Below, one piece after another: positions 15,765 through 29,208 of a DNA stretch of 64,000 nt. Positions within the stretch are counted from its first letter, which is position 1. Every line of letters begins with the position of its first letter. A program made the position numbers and the translations under genes. Below the pieces are notes generated by a model. It saw only the letters and a program-made list of their open reading frames with translations, was not told where the DNA came from and did no database searches. This DNA comes from Enterobacter pseudoroggenkampii (GTDB lineage Bacteria > Pseudomonadota > Gammaproteobacteria > Enterobacterales > Enterobacteriaceae). The stretch spans positions 1,178,001 through 1,242,000 of the forward strand of contig NZ_JAPMLV010000001.1 of the NCBI RefSeq assembly GCF_026420145.1, given 5' to 3'.

Positions 15765-17147
15765 CTATCCCATTAACATCCAGGTTGCCGGCAGGGCAGC
15801 AACCAGTAGCAGTCCAATTAATGCCATCTCACGGCGTTTCAGCGCATTCTCCAGCTGATGCGTGCGGCGGGCGTAGATAAACACCAGCAGACCCGGTGCG
15901 TACAGCACTACCGACAGCAGCAGATGCATAGGTCCGGAAGCATACAACAACCACAGGCCGTAAATACAGGCTCCGACACCCACGACATAATGCGCCGGGC
16001 GTGTGGCAATTTTTAACAGATACGCACCCACTAAGAAATAGGGTACCAGAATCATCTCCGAGGCGATGGTCAGCAGCGTGTTATAGTCTGAACCTGTGAG
16101 CCAGATCAGCACCAGGCAGACCTGAACGCTGATGTTGGTCAGCCAGAGTGATGCCGACGGCGCGCTGTTTTTGTTTTGACGGGCGAACAGGCGTGGAAAC
16201 GCCTTGTGCGTCGCGGCCAGGAACGGCACTTCAGCCGCCATGATGGTCCAGCTCAGGTAAGCGCCGCAGACGGAGACGATCAGTCCTGCGGCAATCACCA
16301 CATCGCCCCAGGGACCGAGCATTTTCACCATCAGGCCTGCCATTGACGGGTTACGCATTTCCGCCAGCTCAGGACGCGCCACCACGCCCAGCGACAGCAG
16401 CGTCACCAGCAGATAGACCCCGAGCGCGGCCAGTACGGCCAGCAGCGTGGCGCGGCCCACATCGCGTTTATTCCGCGCACGGGCAGAAACCACGACTGCA
16501 CCTTCCACACCGATGAACACCCACAGGGTAATCAGCATCGTGTTTTTCACCTGCTCCCAGACGGGAACACCCAGCGCAACGCCGCTGAAATCGAGCTTGA
16601 ATACGTCCATACGGAACGCAATAAAGGCCAGAATAATAAACAGGCCGAGCGGAACCAGTTTCGCCAGCGTCGCCACCAGGTTGATGCTGGCGGCCGTTTG
16701 TACGCCGCGTAATACCAGCCAGTGGACGAACCACAGCAGCACCGAGGCGCCCACAATAGACTGCCAGGTATTCCCGTCGCCAAAGAGACGCAGCTCTGGC
16801 GTATCGGTAAAGAAACTGAGCGCCGAGAAGACGATCACCAGATAGGAGACGTTGGCGATAACGGCACACAGCCAGTATCCCCATGCGGAACAGAAGCCAA
16901 TCAGCTCGCCGAAACCTTCACGTGCATAGGTGAAAATGCCGCCGTCCAGATCCGGGCGAATGCGGGTGAGGAGCAGCATGGCGAAGGCCAGCAGCAGTAT
17001 TCCGACACCGGTAATGCCCCAGCCAATGATGAGCGCGGAAGGGCTCGCAACGGCCGCCATATTTTGCGGCAAACTGAATACGCCTGCACCCAGCATTGAG
17101 CTTAAAACGAGTGCAGTCAGAGCACTCAGGCCAAGTTTCTTTTCCAT
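15765..17147 (-). CDS. ydgI: YdgI, putative arginine/ornithine antiporter
   Basis: This is an inner-membrane APC-superfamily transporter of 460 residues with about 12 hydrophobic segments. It starts MEKKLGLSALTALVLSSMLGAGVF, where the unwound TM1 motif GAGVF is visible. It is nearly collinear with E. coli YdgI, annotated as an ArcD-like arginine:ornithine antiporter by homology; its substrate is not proved. The start at 17147 matches E. coli; the longer frame to 17171 adds eight residues. It lies 39 bases upstream of folM on the same strand, so the two may be co-transcribed. Confidence 0.92.
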   Translation of the reverse strand: MEKKLGLSALTALVLSSMLGAGVFSLPQNMAAVASPSALIIGWGITGVGILLLAFAMLLLTRIRPDLDGGIFTYAREGFGELIGFCSAWGYWLCAVIANVSYLVIVFSALSFFTDTPELRLFGDGNTWQSIVGASVLLWFVHWLVLRGVQTAASINLVATLAKLVPLGLFIILAFIAFRMDVFKLDFSGVALGVPVWEQVKNTMLITLWVFIGVEGAVVVSARARNKRDVGRATLLAVLAALGVYLLVTLLSLGVVARPELAEMRNPSMAGLMVKMLGPWGDVVIAAGLIVSVCGAYLSWTIMAAEVPFLAATHKAFPRLFARQNKNSAPSASLWLTNISVQVCLVLIWLTGSDYNTLLTIASEMILVPYFLVGAYLLKIATRPAHYVVGVGACIYGLWLLYASGPMHLLLSVVLYAPGLLVFIYARRTHQLENALKRREMALIGLLLVAALPATWMLMG

Positions 17148-17291
17148 TGGCTTCCTGTTATGAAAGGTCAAAATCCAGAATAATTATTTCGCTCAGGCGC
17201 ATAAAAATGGTGGATCACACTAAGGCGCGGGATTTTACGGAGTGTAACGAAAGCATGCAATGACGTGTGGCAGAAATTCAAAAAAAGTAAC

Positions 17292-17318
17292 AAAAAAGGC
17301 GGCATTGCGCCGCCTTTC
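17292..17318 (-). terminator. Terminator of ydgH
   Basis: On the minus strand the stem AAAGGCGGC / GCCGCCTTT with a small loop is followed by TTTTTT. It lies 14 bases past the ydgH stop and separates it from ydgI. Confidence 0.85.
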
Positions 17319-17331
17319 GTAAACGATTTTG

Positions 17332-18276
17332 TTACTTGTACAGATCGGCGCTGATGGTCACGTTATTACCACGTTCCTGCCACTGGCGGGTGATGTGGTA
17401 GTACTTCGCCCCTTTCTTAGCCGCACGCTTCGCGACCTGGTAAGAGACTTCCGTCATGTTGCCGTAGTTGCCGGTAAACTTGATGCTGTCGAACGGCACC
17501 ATCTGCGCTGCAGTGGCGTTGTTCAGCTCTTCAATTTTGGTACCGTCCGGCAGCGTAACGGAATAGCGGCCACCTTTCGTGGACTGCGTTTCGAAGAAAC
17601 GGCCCACTTCAGCGCTTGGGGCAGCCGTCGTTGCTACGCCTGGAATTTCAACTTTCTTCGCTTCTTCGCCGCCTTTTGCTATTGCCGCGCGACCTGCTTC
17701 TGAATTCGCCGGGATGGCATCCGGGCTCTGCAGAACACGTTTTTTCGCATCTTTTTTATAGATGAACGCGGTAATACGCTGGTTGCCACCCTGGTTAGCA
17801 TCGACCTGACGCACGATGAAGAACGAGTAGGCCCCTTTCTCTTTCGCGGCTTTGGTGATGGCATCGTTCACTTCAGGCTGGCTGCGATAGAAGCCCTGAA
17901 CAGTGACGGTGTCGTAAGGTTCCAGCTCAATCGCCTGATCTTTCGGCAGTTCAACAACACCGTTGATCACGCGGTTTTTCGGTGCGTCAGCTTTTGGCGC
18001 ATTGTCTTTGAACAGCGCAATGGTCACGCGCTGGTTACCGCTGTTGCCGTAATCGGACTGGTCAACGACATAAAACGAGGCAGCCCCGTTTTTATCAGCA
18101 GCTTTTGATGCCGCGGCGACGGCGTCGCCAATAGAATTATAACGACCCACAATGACCGTATGGTCAAAAGGTTTTAACGCTGCCGCTTGCTCCGGCGTTA
18201 ACTCTGTTGCGGCATTCGCAGACAGGGCGGTCGCGGAAAGAAGTGCGGACGCCAGGAGTGTGTTCTTAAGCTTCAT
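17332..18276 (-). CDS. ydgH: YdgH, periplasmic protein with DUF1471 repeats
   Basis: The precursor is 314 residues, as in E. coli, with a clear signal peptide (MKLKNTLLASALLSATALSANA). The mature part has three YhcN-type DUF1471 modules. Their ends carry the recurring pattern GNQRVTIALFK, GGNQRITAFIYKK and GNNVTISADLYK. DUF1471 proteins are small envelope stress and biofilm proteins; the molecular activity of YdgH is not established. Transcription is monocistronic, bounded by the terminator at 17292 and a long divergent promoter region. Start is the ATG before the signal peptide; an upstream frame to 18306 is rejected. Confidence 0.93.
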   Translation of the reverse strand: MKLKNTLLASALLSATALSANAATELTPEQAAALKPFDHTVIVGRYNSIGDAVAAASKAADKNGAASFYVVDQSDYGNSGNQRVTIALFKDNAPKADAPKNRVINGVVELPKDQAIELEPYDTVTVQGFYRSQPEVNDAITKAAKEKGAYSFFIVRQVDANQGGNQRITAFIYKKDAKKRVLQSPDAIPANSEAGRAAIAKGGEEAKKVEIPGVATTAAPSAEVGRFFETQSTKGGRYSVTLPDGTKIEELNNATAAQMVPFDSIKFTGNYGNMTEVSYQVAKRAAKKGAKYYHITRQWQERGNNVTISADLYK

Positions 18277-20341
<2,065 letters not shown>

Positions 20342-20348
20342 GGGGTAG

Positions 20349-21740
<1,392 letters not shown>

Positions 21741-21749
21741 CAGGGTAAA

Positions 21750-21817
21750 GCCCGGTGGTGCAAGCTTACCGGGCCTACCAAACCCGTAGGCCGGGTAAGG
21801 CGAAGCCGCCACCCGGC
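21750..21817. repeat. REP/BIME element pair
   Basis: Two imperfect palindromes occur in tandem. The first is GCCCGGT...ACCGGGC at 21750-21774; the second is the classic REP type (GCCGGGTAAGGCGAAGCCGC followed by CACCCGGC) at 21790-21817. Such elements stabilise upstream mRNA 3' ends and can bind gyrase and IHF. Confidence 0.85.
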
Positions 21818-21852
21818 AAAAAAAAACCGCCGGTTCCCCGACGGTTTTTTTT
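21818..21852. terminator. Bidirectional terminator between pntB and uspE
   Basis: An imperfect stem AACCGCCGG / CCGACGGTT is flanked by A residues on the left and eight T residues on the right, so it can terminate both convergent operons. Confidence 0.8.
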
Positions 21853-21863
21853 CATCTTGCTGG

Positions 21864-22814
21864 TTAATCGTCTTCCGGATCGTCCAGCTCAACCGGCGTC
21901 TGGTACTCATCCGGCTTAATGACCAGCAGGTCGCAGCGCAGATGGTCGATTACCTGTTCGGCGGTATTGCCGAGGAAGGCGGCAGAAATACCGGTCCGGC
22001 CAATGGTGCCCAGCACCACAATCCCCGCCTGCAGGTGTTCCGCCAGGTCCGGGATCACCTCTTCAGGCAGTCCTTTTTCCACGTGGGTCATTTTCTCATC
22101 AATGCTGAATTTCTGGCGCAGCGCTTTCATGGCCAGCAGGTGCTGACCGCGGATCGCGTCGTTGTACACGCTCGGGTCAAATTCAGGCAGCTCAATGGCA
22201 ATGTTAATCGGGGTGACCGGATAGGCGCCCACCAGATGCACTTCGGTATGATTCACCTGATCGGCAAGCTGGAGGGTCTCCTTCACCAGCTTCTCGTTCA
22301 GCGAATTGTGGTAATCCTCTTCGCTCGCGAGGTTTACCGCCACAACGGCTTTTCCGCCTTCAGGCCACGGCTGGTCTTTCACCATCCAGACCGGGCAAGG
22401 GCATTTACGCAGCAAGTGCCAGTCGGTCGGGGTGAAGATCACGGATTCCAGCTTGTCGTGCTGGTGCGCCATCTTCAGCAGCAGGTCGTGCCCACCGGCG
22501 ACAATCTCCTGGATGATGGCTTCGAAAGGTCGGTTATGCCAGACCACTTTAATATCAATGGGCACACCCGCTTCCAGGTAATACTTCGCCTGTTCACGGA
22601 TCCACGCGGTACGCTGGCTGATGACGCCCTGACGCATAGCGGTGCGCTCGTCAGGCGACAGAAGGGTGGTCATCTCATACGAGAAGTCATAGATCGGCAA
22701 AAACGCTTTGATTTTGCCACCAATCCGTTGATGTAAATACACAGCACGTCGTAATGCCGGCTGATCGTCCTGATTCGGATCGATAGCTACCAGCATGTTT
22801 TGATACTTGGCCAT
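21864..22814 (-). CDS. uspE: Universal stress protein UspE
   Basis: This 316-residue cytoplasmic protein is a tandem of two Usp domains, beginning [21 protein letters not shown]. The second domain carries the phosphate-loop-like [22 protein letters not shown]. UspE helps with stress resistance, motility and cell aggregation in E. coli. Length and sequence match E. coli UspE almost throughout. It is monocistronic, convergent with pntB. In E. coli it lies just downstream of fnr, but here a small membrane protein gene is inserted between them. Confidence 0.95.
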   Translation of the reverse strand: MAKYQNMLVAIDPNQDDQPALRRAVYLHQRIGGKIKAFLPIYDFSYEMTTLLSPDERTAMRQGVISQRTAWIREQAKYYLEAGVPIDIKVVWHNRPFEAIIQEIVAGGHDLLLKMAHQHDKLESVIFTPTDWHLLRKCPCPVWMVKDQPWPEGGKAVVAVNLASEEDYHNSLNEKLVKETLQLADQVNHTEVHLVGAYPVTPINIAIELPEFDPSVYNDAIRGQHLLAMKALRQKFSIDEKMTHVEKGLPEEVIPDLAEHLQAGIVVLGTIGRTGISAAFLGNTAEQVIDHLRCDLLVIKPDEYQTPVELDDPEDD

Positions 22815-22923
22815 ACAGGTCTCCTTACTACTGTCACCACAGTCTGTAATTAAAAGAGTAACCTATATATCCTGAATGAAACAGAGGGGAGGTTTTGCCA
22901 GATCAATAATTCATGAAAATTTA

Positions 22924-23118
22924 TCAGAGGAAAAGCACTGTGGTCGTCACCGCGATAAACGCAATAAACAGCAGCACCATCACCGCTATCGCAAAGGTCG
23001 TGGAGTCCTGAACGTAGGTTTTTTCCTCCCCCTTCATTGGGCCGACAAGCATGATCCAGATGAAGATAAAGGTCACTGAGGCGATCACGACTGAAACGAA
23101 AAACAAACTTTCTCTCAA
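22924..23118 (-). CDS. Small two-helix membrane protein between uspE and fnr
   Basis: This 64-residue protein has two hydrophobic helices, residues about 5-26 (LFFVSVVIASVTFIFIWIMLVG) and 43-64 (FAIAVMVLLFIAFIAVTTTVLF). A charged loop (PMKGEEKTYVQDST) joins them, so both termini probably face the same side of the membrane. It is not present at this place in E. coli K-12, and I do not recognise it. Its position between fnr and uspE suggests an oxygen- or stress-related setting, but nothing in the sequence proves this. The ATG start has a moderate ribosome binding site. Confidence 0.65.
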   Translation of the reverse strand: MRESLFFVSVVIASVTFIFIWIMLVGPMKGEEKTYVQDSTTFAIAVMVLLFIAFIAVTTTVLFL

Positions 23119-23198
23119 TTCATAACCTCAACGAGAACCTTTCGGGCGCTGTGTGGGGACGTACTACGGTGAAAATATCTTGAAACGAAAGTGATTAT

Positions 23199-23235
23199 AC
23201 CAGACCAATAAATCACAAGAATTTATCAGTCTGGT
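23199..23235. repeat. Long inverted repeat downstream of fnr
   Basis: ACCAGAC and GTCTGGT enclose an inner pair ATAAAT / ATTTAT. The 37-base hairpin lies 18 bases after the fnr stop and may act as a terminator or RNA stabiliser. It lacks a good T run. Confidence 0.5.
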
Positions 23236-23252
23236 CATCAACAGGTGGAAAG

Positions 23253-24005
23253 TTATGCCACGTTGCGGGCGTGCCCGGCAAGAACGGCCAGCGCTTCACC
23301 GTTTTCGATAGTGATGTATTTACCTTTAACGGCCAGCATCCCGCTCTTCTGGAAACGACCCAGCAGACGGCTGATGGTTTCCACGGTCAGACCCAGGTAG
23401 TTACCGATATCGCCACGCGTCATCGTCAGACGGAATTCACGCGGCGAGAAGCCACGCTCGGCGAAGCGGCGGGAGAGGTTGTAGATAAACGCGGCCAGGC
23501 GCTCTTCTGCATTCTTTTTGGAAAGCAGCAGGATCATGTCCTGATCGCCTTTGATCTCACCGCTCATCAGACGCATCATCTGCTGACGCAGGTTAGGCAT
23601 CTTACCGGAGAGATCGTCCAGGGTTTCAAACGGGATTTCGCAAACCATCGAGGTTTCGAGTGCCTGAGCAAAGCTCGGGTGATGGCCCGTGCCGATGGCA
23701 TCAAAGCCCACCAGGTCGCCCGCCAGATGGAAGCCGGTGATCTGCTCATCACCCTGCTCGGTGATGGTGTAGCTCTTGATGGTGCCAGAACGGATAGCAT
23801 AGAGCGATTTCAGTTCGTCTCCCGCTTTAAACAGCGTCTGCCCTTTCTGAATAGGCTTTTTGCGCTCGATGATATTATCAAGCTGATCGAGTTCATGCTC
23901 ATTCAGGGTAAACGGGATACAGAGCTGGCTGATGCTGCAATCCTGGCAATGGATAGCACAACCGCCAGACTGAATGCGTCGTATAATTCGCTTTTCCGGG
24001 ATCAT
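23253..24005 (-). CDS. fnr: FNR, oxygen-sensing global regulator
   Basis: This 250-residue CRP-family regulator switches genes between aerobic and anaerobic growth. The 4Fe-4S ligands Cys20, Cys23 and Cys29 lie in [11 protein letters not shown], and Cys122 is in the segment MVCEIPF. The effector-like beta domain is followed by a dimer helix and a helix-turn-helix with the recognition segment [10 protein letters not shown]. The sequence is almost identical to E. coli FNR. Start is ATG 24005; a TTG four codons upstream extends the frame but is not conserved. A FNR box overlaps the expected promoter, indicating autoregulation. Confidence 0.97.
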   Translation of the reverse strand: MIPEKRIIRRIQSGGCAIHCQDCSISQLCIPFTLNEHELDQLDNIIERKKPIQKGQTLFKAGDELKSLYAIRSGTIKSYTITEQGDEQITGFHLAGDLVGFDAIGTGHHPSFAQALETSMVCEIPFETLDDLSGKMPNLRQQMMRLMSGEIKGDQDMILLLSKKNAEERLAAFIYNLSRRFAERGFSPREFRLTMTRGDIGNYLGLTVETISRLLGRFQKSGMLAVKGKYITIENGEALAVLAGHARNVA

Positions 24006-24024
24006 AGGTTTGCTCAAGCCTTAA

Positions 24025-24038
24025 TTGATATTGGTCAA
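24025..24038 (-). promoter_or_regulatory. FNR box in the fnr promoter
   Basis: TTGAT-ATTG-GTCAA is a one-mismatch match to the FNR consensus TTGAT-N4-ATCAA. It lies 20 bases upstream of the fnr ATG, where bound FNR would repress its own transcription, as known in E. coli. Confidence 0.8.
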
Positions 24039-24188
24039 TTTTAACATCTTTTTGGTAAGTACGTAAGCCTGACAAACCCTCAATAAGGACAAGAGACGAC
24101 AATGCGTCGCCATCTTCTTGAAATTCCACAGCTTGATTATGGATTTTTAGCCTAACCGGTAGAAAATTAAGCACAAAAAGCCTGGGAA

Positions 24189-24704
24189 CTAGAGCAAAAG
24201 ATACCCTTCGTGACGCAGTAACCACTCTTTTCGCTGCACGCCACCGGCATAGCCGGTCAGGGTACCGTTGCGGCCAATAACGCGATGGCAGGGCACCACG
24301 ATGCTGACCGGATTAGAGCCGTTCGCGGCGCCTACTGCGCGTGCGGCCCCTGCGCGGCCTAGCTGCTCCGCAAGCTGGCCGTAATGCATGACCTGCCCGC
24401 ATGGAATCGAACGTAGCGCCTGCCACACTTCGCGCTGAAAAGGAGTGCCTGCCGTGGCGGTCGGCAGAGTATCGATGATGCTGAGATCGCCTTCGAAGTA
24501 CGCTGCAAGCTTGTCGCTCAGCCCGCCCGGATTGGTGGCGCGGATACGTTCATATCCCTGTGAGCGGTAGTGAATCGCAAGCAGTTCTTCCATGCGGTCG
24601 CTGTGCTCTTCCCATTCGACGGCGCGCAGGCAGAACTGCTCGTCCGCGATCACCCACAGCGGGCCGAGCGGCGTCGCAATCTTGTCTTCGAGTAATCTCA
24701 GCAT
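24189..24704 (-). CDS. ogt: Ogt, O6-alkylguanine-DNA methyltransferase
   Basis: This 171-residue suicide DNA-repair protein moves alkyl groups from O6-alkylguanine to its own cysteine. The active site PCHRV and the preceding GAANGSNP segment are present, along with the helix-turn-helix [23 protein letters not shown] and the C-terminal [10 protein letters not shown]. Length matches E. coli Ogt. ATG 24704 is preferred over ATG 24710 because AAAGGA lies at correct distance for it. It sits between fnr and the abg genes as in E. coli. Confidence 0.95.
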   Translation of the reverse strand: MLRLLEDKIATPLGPLWVIADEQFCLRAVEWEEHSDRMEELLAIHYRSQGYERIRATNPGGLSDKLAAYFEGDLSIIDTLPTATAGTPFQREVWQALRSIPCGQVMHYGQLAEQLGRAGAARAVGAANGSNPVSIVVPCHRVIGRNGTLTGYAGGVQRKEWLLRHEGYLLL

Positions 24705-24714
24705 CCTCATTCCT

Positions 24715-26241
24715 TTAGTTCAGCCTCGGGTAAATCCCCGGTCCAATCGGCAGGCCGACAAGATACCATGCCACCAGCATCACCAGCCATACCCCTAAAA
24801 AGATAAGCGGGTAGGGTAAAACCAGCGAATAGTAGGTACCCAGTTTGGCCTCGGGTTTATAGCGCTGCAGGAAGCCTAAAAACAACGGAACAAACGGCGA
24901 AACCGGCGCCAGCGGAATAACCGAAGAGTCCGCGATGCGGAACAGGATCTGCGCGAAAGCCGGGTGGAACCCCAGCATCATAAACATCGGTACGAAGATC
25001 GGGGCCAGAATCGACCAGATGGCGGAGCCGCTGGCGATAAACATGCACAGCAGGGATGACAGCAGCGCCAGGCCGACAAACGCCGGTACGCCGCTTAATC
25101 CGGCAGCCTCCAGCGCGTCGGTCAGGCCCACGGCCATAAACTTGCCCATGTTGCTCCAGTTAAACATCGCCACAAACTGCGCCAGCGGGAACACCATCAC
25201 GATAAAGCCCGCCATCTCCTTCATCGGCTCGATCATCAGCTGCGGCAAATCGCCCTGACGGCGGATTTTGCCGGTAGCGATACCGTAGGCGAGCGAAACG
25301 ACAAAGAAGAAGAGGATAATCAGCGGCACAATGCCCTGAATAAACGGTGACGGCAGGACCGTATGTTTAACCGGATCGCGCAATATGCCGTTTTCCGGGA
25401 CCACCATCAGCGCCACCAGCGCGATAAAGGCCAGCGAGACCACGCCAGCCACGCGCAGGCCGAAGCGCTGCTCTTTGCTCAGGGTCTCCAGCTTTTCATC
25501 GCTACGGCCTTCCCATTTGCCCAGGCGCGGCTCGACGATCTTATCGGTAATCAGCCCGCCGACAATCGTCAGGACAATGACCGAGCTTGCCATAAAGTAC
25601 CAGTTGTCGATCACGCTGACGTGCATAGCCGCATCAATGGTCTTTGCCGCCTCCGTGCTGATGCCCGAGAGCAACACGTCGGTGGTGACGATAAGCAGGT
25701 TAGCGGTGAATCCGCAGCCCACCCCCGCAATCGCCGACAGCAGGCCCGCCACGGGATGACGACCGACGGCGAGGAAAATCAGCGCTCCCATCGGCGGCAT
25801 GATCACCAGCGCGGCGTCGGAGGAGATATGGCTGAAGAAGGCGATAAACAGCACCATGTAGCTCGCGTACCGCGCGCTGACGTGGGAAGCCATCTTCACC
25901 ATTAATGCGGGCAGCAGGCCAACGCGTTCTGCCAGCCCGGCACCCAGCACAAGCGCCAGAATGGCGCCCAGCGGGGCGAAACCGCTGAAGTTTTTGATGA
26001 CGTTAGGTAAAAACCAGTGCAGTCCGTCAACGCTGAGCAGGTTTTTCACCGCCACCAGGCTGCCGTCAGCCGGGCTGCGCACGCTCACGTCAAAGGCGGA
26101 GAGCACGGCGGTGGCGACCATCAAAATCACGATCAGATAGATAAACAGCAGGAAAGGGTGCGGCACTTTATTGCCGATCCTTTCAACCCAGCCATAGAGC
26201 TTACCGGATGGGGAATGCGAAGGTATGGATGACATACTCAT
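24715..26241 (-). CDS. abgT: AbgT, p-aminobenzoyl-glutamate transporter
   Basis: This 508-residue inner-membrane transporter takes up p-aminobenzoyl-glutamate, a folate breakdown product, driven by the proton gradient. It has the AbgT family features [30 protein letters not shown] and the hairpin-like [18 protein letters not shown] segment. Eleven or more hydrophobic helices are visible. It is the last gene of abgA-abgB-abgT, 36 bases after abgB, and is nearly collinear with the E. coli protein. Confidence 0.96.
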   Translation of the reverse strand: MSMSSIPSHSPSGKLYGWVERIGNKVPHPFLLFIYLIVILMVATAVLSAFDVSVRSPADGSLVAVKNLLSVDGLHWFLPNVIKNFSGFAPLGAILALVLGAGLAERVGLLPALMVKMASHVSARYASYMVLFIAFFSHISSDAALVIMPPMGALIFLAVGRHPVAGLLSAIAGVGCGFTANLLIVTTDVLLSGISTEAAKTIDAAMHVSVIDNWYFMASSVIVLTIVGGLITDKIVEPRLGKWEGRSDEKLETLSKEQRFGLRVAGVVSLAFIALVALMVVPENGILRDPVKHTVLPSPFIQGIVPLIILFFFVVSLAYGIATGKIRRQGDLPQLMIEPMKEMAGFIVMVFPLAQFVAMFNWSNMGKFMAVGLTDALEAAGLSGVPAFVGLALLSSLLCMFIASGSAIWSILAPIFVPMFMMLGFHPAFAQILFRIADSSVIPLAPVSPFVPLFLGFLQRYKPEAKLGTYYSLVLPYPLIFLGVWLVMLVAWYLVGLPIGPGIYPRLN

Positions 26242-26277
26242 GGGCGTTCCTCGGGAGTGTTGTGTTGTTGTGTTTTT

Positions 26278-27723
26278 TTATTTTAAAGGTGACGGTGTCA
26301 CGCCCTGTGGGATCGGACACGCGTACGGTTTTTCTTGTAATTGTTGTTCGAACTCTTCACGGCATTTGTTCAGCAGCGCTGCGTCCAGCAGCAGATTGAG
26401 CGCGGTCGCACCCATCACTTTTCCGGCCAGCAGCATGCCTTTGTGAGCAATGGAAGTACGCCCCTGGGACACCAGCTGCCAGGTGTGCAGCGGCGTGCCG
26501 ACGGTAAAGCAGGGGCTGAAGCACTGGGCGACCGGCATTTTCCAGCTGACGTCGCCCACGTCCGTTGAGCCCGCCAGCACGTTGTCGGTAATAGCGTAGG
26601 GCGCGACTTCATCCACCAGCAGCGTCGCCTGATGACGACGGGCAAAGGCTTTACCCGCTTCGCCACCCGTGGCGGCAATATTTTTCAGGCTGTTTTGCAG
26701 ATCGTTCGGCGTCAGCGTGGCGCGGATCTTGCGGGCAAACTCGCGCTCCTCGTCGGTCCACTCCGGCGTGCCGTAGTGCTGCAGGGCGCGATACATCGCC
26801 GCCTCAAGCGTGCGGTTCGGCAGATAGCTGGAGCAGGCTTTATCAAAGCGGCATTCGACGGTGGTTTCGGTCATCAGCGCCGCGCCCTGGGCGATTTTCT
26901 CGATGCGCTCGTAGATCTGCTGCGCATCCGCCATCTCCGGGGCGCGGATCAGGTATAGCACCTCGGCCTGCGCCTGCACCACGTTGGGCGAAATCCCGCC
27001 GGTATCGGTAATGGCGTAATGGACGCGTGCTTTCTCGATAATGTGTTCGTTAAGGAAGTTGGTGCCGGTGGTCATCAGCGTCACGGCGTCCAGCGCGCTG
27101 CGTCCCAGATGAGGGGAGTTGGCCGCATGTGCCGCCACGCCGTGAAAACGCCAGGCGGCCTGAATATTCGCCAGCGTGCTGACGTTAAACATCCCGGCAA
27201 AGGCTTCCGGGTGCCAGGTGACGGCGGCATCGACGTCATCAAACAGCCCTTCGCGCACCATAAAGGTTTTCCCGGAGCCGCCTTCTTCGCCGGGACAGCC
27301 GTAAAAACGCACCGTTCCGCTGCCGCCGTGCTGCTCCAGCCAGCTTTTCACCGCCACTGCGCCCGCAAGCGCCGCGGTGCCTAAGAGGTTATGCCCGCAG
27401 CCATGGCCGTTGGCTCCCGGCGTGGCAGTCTGCGCGGTCGCGCAGTGTGCCTGCTGGCTTAACCCGGCCAGCGCGTCGTACTCGCCCAGCAGGGCGATAA
27501 CCGGTTTCCCGCTGCCGAAGCTGGCGATAAACGCGTTGGGGATGCCGCCTGCCTCGCGGATCAGCGTGAAGCCTTCTGCTTCCAGCTCGCTGGCCAGCCG
27601 TTCGGCGGACCAGAACTCTTCAAAGCGGGTCTCGGGACGATCCCAAATCGCGTCGGCAATATCGGTTAACGTCCGACATCGCGTGTCGATCGCATCGGCA
27701 ATAAAAGCGTAGTTCTCCTGCAT
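26278..27723 (-). CDS. abgB: AbgB, p-aminobenzoyl-glutamate hydrolase subunit B
   Basis: This is an M20-family amidohydrolase subunit of about 481 residues. With AbgA it cleaves p-aminobenzoyl-glutamate to p-aminobenzoate and glutamate. Metal-site segments [21 protein letters not shown] and TWHPEA are present. The start is ATG 27723, which overlaps the abgA stop as TAATG, so translation is coupled; an in-frame start at 27741 would lie inside abgA. The C terminus ends TPSPLK as in E. coli. Confidence 0.96.
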   Translation of the reverse strand: MQENYAFIADAIDTRCRTLTDIADAIWDRPETRFEEFWSAERLASELEAEGFTLIREAGGIPNAFIASFGSGKPVIALLGEYDALAGLSQQAHCATAQTATPGANGHGCGHNLLGTAALAGAVAVKSWLEQHGGSGTVRFYGCPGEEGGSGKTFMVREGLFDDVDAAVTWHPEAFAGMFNVSTLANIQAAWRFHGVAAHAANSPHLGRSALDAVTLMTTGTNFLNEHIIEKARVHYAITDTGGISPNVVQAQAEVLYLIRAPEMADAQQIYERIEKIAQGAALMTETTVECRFDKACSSYLPNRTLEAAMYRALQHYGTPEWTDEEREFARKIRATLTPNDLQNSLKNIAATGGEAGKAFARRHQATLLVDEVAPYAITDNVLAGSTDVGDVSWKMPVAQCFSPCFTVGTPLHTWQLVSQGRTSIAHKGMLLAGKVMGATALNLLLDAALLNKCREEFEQQLQEKPYACPIPQGVTPSPLK

Positions 27724-29033
27724 TACACACCTCGCGTCCACGGGAAATTGAGCGCAGTTCGCGCCAGCGTTTCGATGGCGACAGGCATGACCTGCTCATC
27801 GAAGTCGAATTTTTCGTTGTGATGTCCGGCGCTCAACTCCGTGCCAAACACCATATAGGACGCCATACCGCCGTTCTGCTGCACGCGGGCCATCATCAGC
27901 GTGGCGTCTTCGGAGCCTGCTGGCGCCTTCACCTTATTGATGGCGTGAACAACCCCGGAAACCTGACTCGCCTGCTCGCGCAGATAATCCACCCAGGCCG
28001 GCGTCGGTGCGCTGGAGGTGGCTGCCCCCATCAGGCGCACCTCGGCGCTCACGCCGTAGAGCGCCGCCGCGCCGGTAATCACCGCCTGCGCGCGTTCAAA
28101 GACATACTGATTAATCGCTTCGCTTTCACCGCGGGTTTCAACCTTAATCAGCGCATTCGCGGGCACCACGTTGCGTCCGCTGCCCGCCTGCATCACGCCG
28201 ACGTTTACCCGGGAGGCACCTTCGCTGTGCGGGGCGATGCTGTGCAGGGCGAGGGCGGCCTGCGCGGCGGCGAGCAGGGCGTTACGACCGTCCTCCGGCT
28301 TACCGCCCGCGTGTGCGGCCACGCCGGTGAAGCTCACGTCGAACTTGGTGGTGGCCATAAAGTTATCGCTGCCGCAGATCACCGTTCCGGCAGGCACGCC
28401 AGTACCAATATGGATAGCCGTGAAATAGTCCACGTCGTCCAGCGCCCCGGCGGCAACCATGGCGCGCGCGCCGCGCGTACCTTCTTCGGCGGGCTGGAAG
28501 ATCAGCTTGATGGTGCCGTTCAGCCGGGCTTCATTCTGCTTAAGCACCTGCGCCAGCCCCAGACCAATGGTGGTGTGGCCGTCGTGCGCGCAGGCGTGCA
28601 TCATTCCCGCGTTGCAGGAGGCAAACCCGTCGCGGAACGGACGATGGCTGTCGTCGAGCGCTTCGCTTAAATCAAGGGCGTCCATGTCGACGCGAAACGC
28701 CAGGGTTGGGCCAGGGCGGCCGGTATTGAGGGTCGCCACAATGCCGGTAAAGCCGCCTTCAAACGGCGCCAGCCATTTCTCAGGCGCGCCCTGCGCCCGC
28801 GCGCGGGCAAACTCATGCGCCAGGGTAGCGGTATCGGGCAGCCCCATCCGGCTTTCGGCATCGACCACGTCGCGACCCATCGCCAGTTCGTAACCCAGCG
28901 AGTCCAGGATTTCCGCGACTTTCGCGGCGGTACGAAACTCTACCCAGCCGGATTCCGCGAAATGGTGAAAATCACGACGCCACGCGCTCAGCTGCGGGGT
29001 TAACGTCTGGATGTACTGTGCCAGTGTGTCCAT
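27723..29033 (-). CDS. abgA: AbgA, p-aminobenzoyl-glutamate hydrolase subunit A
   Basis: This 436-residue M20-family amidohydrolase is the partner of AbgB in a heterodimeric zinc/manganese enzyme. The metal ligands are in [12 protein letters not shown] and [14 protein letters not shown], and [13 protein letters not shown] lies near the end. ATG 29033 is preferred because AGGAA lies six bases upstream and the length then equals E. coli AbgA; the frame could extend to 29051. It is the first gene of abgABT and is divergent from abgR, its likely regulator. Confidence 0.96.
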   Translation of the reverse strand: MDTLAQYIQTLTPQLSAWRRDFHHFAESGWVEFRTAAKVAEILDSLGYELAMGRDVVDAESRMGLPDTATLAHEFARARAQGAPEKWLAPFEGGFTGIVATLNTGRPGPTLAFRVDMDALDLSEALDDSHRPFRDGFASCNAGMMHACAHDGHTTIGLGLAQVLKQNEARLNGTIKLIFQPAEEGTRGARAMVAAGALDDVDYFTAIHIGTGVPAGTVICGSDNFMATTKFDVSFTGVAAHAGGKPEDGRNALLAAAQAALALHSIAPHSEGASRVNVGVMQAGSGRNVVPANALIKVETRGESEAINQYVFERAQAVITGAAALYGVSAEVRLMGAATSSAPTPAWVDYLREQASQVSGVVHAINKVKAPAGSEDATLMMARVQQNGGMASYMVFGTELSAGHHNEKFDFDEQVMPVAIETLARTALNFPWTRGV

Positions 29034-29208
29034 ATCTGTTCCTGTCATCATTAAAATATGTGAACTGCTTCACGATGTGATAGTTTTTACTTATCACTAA
29101 CCGATTTTTCACAGTTTTAACCGTTCAGGAATTACCCTCGCACATCCCTTTCCATTAAAGTAGATGACAGTTTCTTTACTCTGATAAACAACGGTTATCG
29201 GTCGGGCT

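Noticed and set aside
21942..22736. A 264-codon plus-strand frame opposite uspE
   Set aside because: It is antisense to a well-conserved gene, with no ribosome binding site and shadow composition.
23271..24044. A 257-codon plus-strand frame opposite fnr
   Set aside because: fnr is nearly identical to E. coli on the other strand; the frame is a by-product.
27819..28670. A 283-codon frame antisense to abgA
   Set aside because: It is a shadow in a GC-rich gene; the peptide has no recognisable domain and is His/Arg/Gly-rich.
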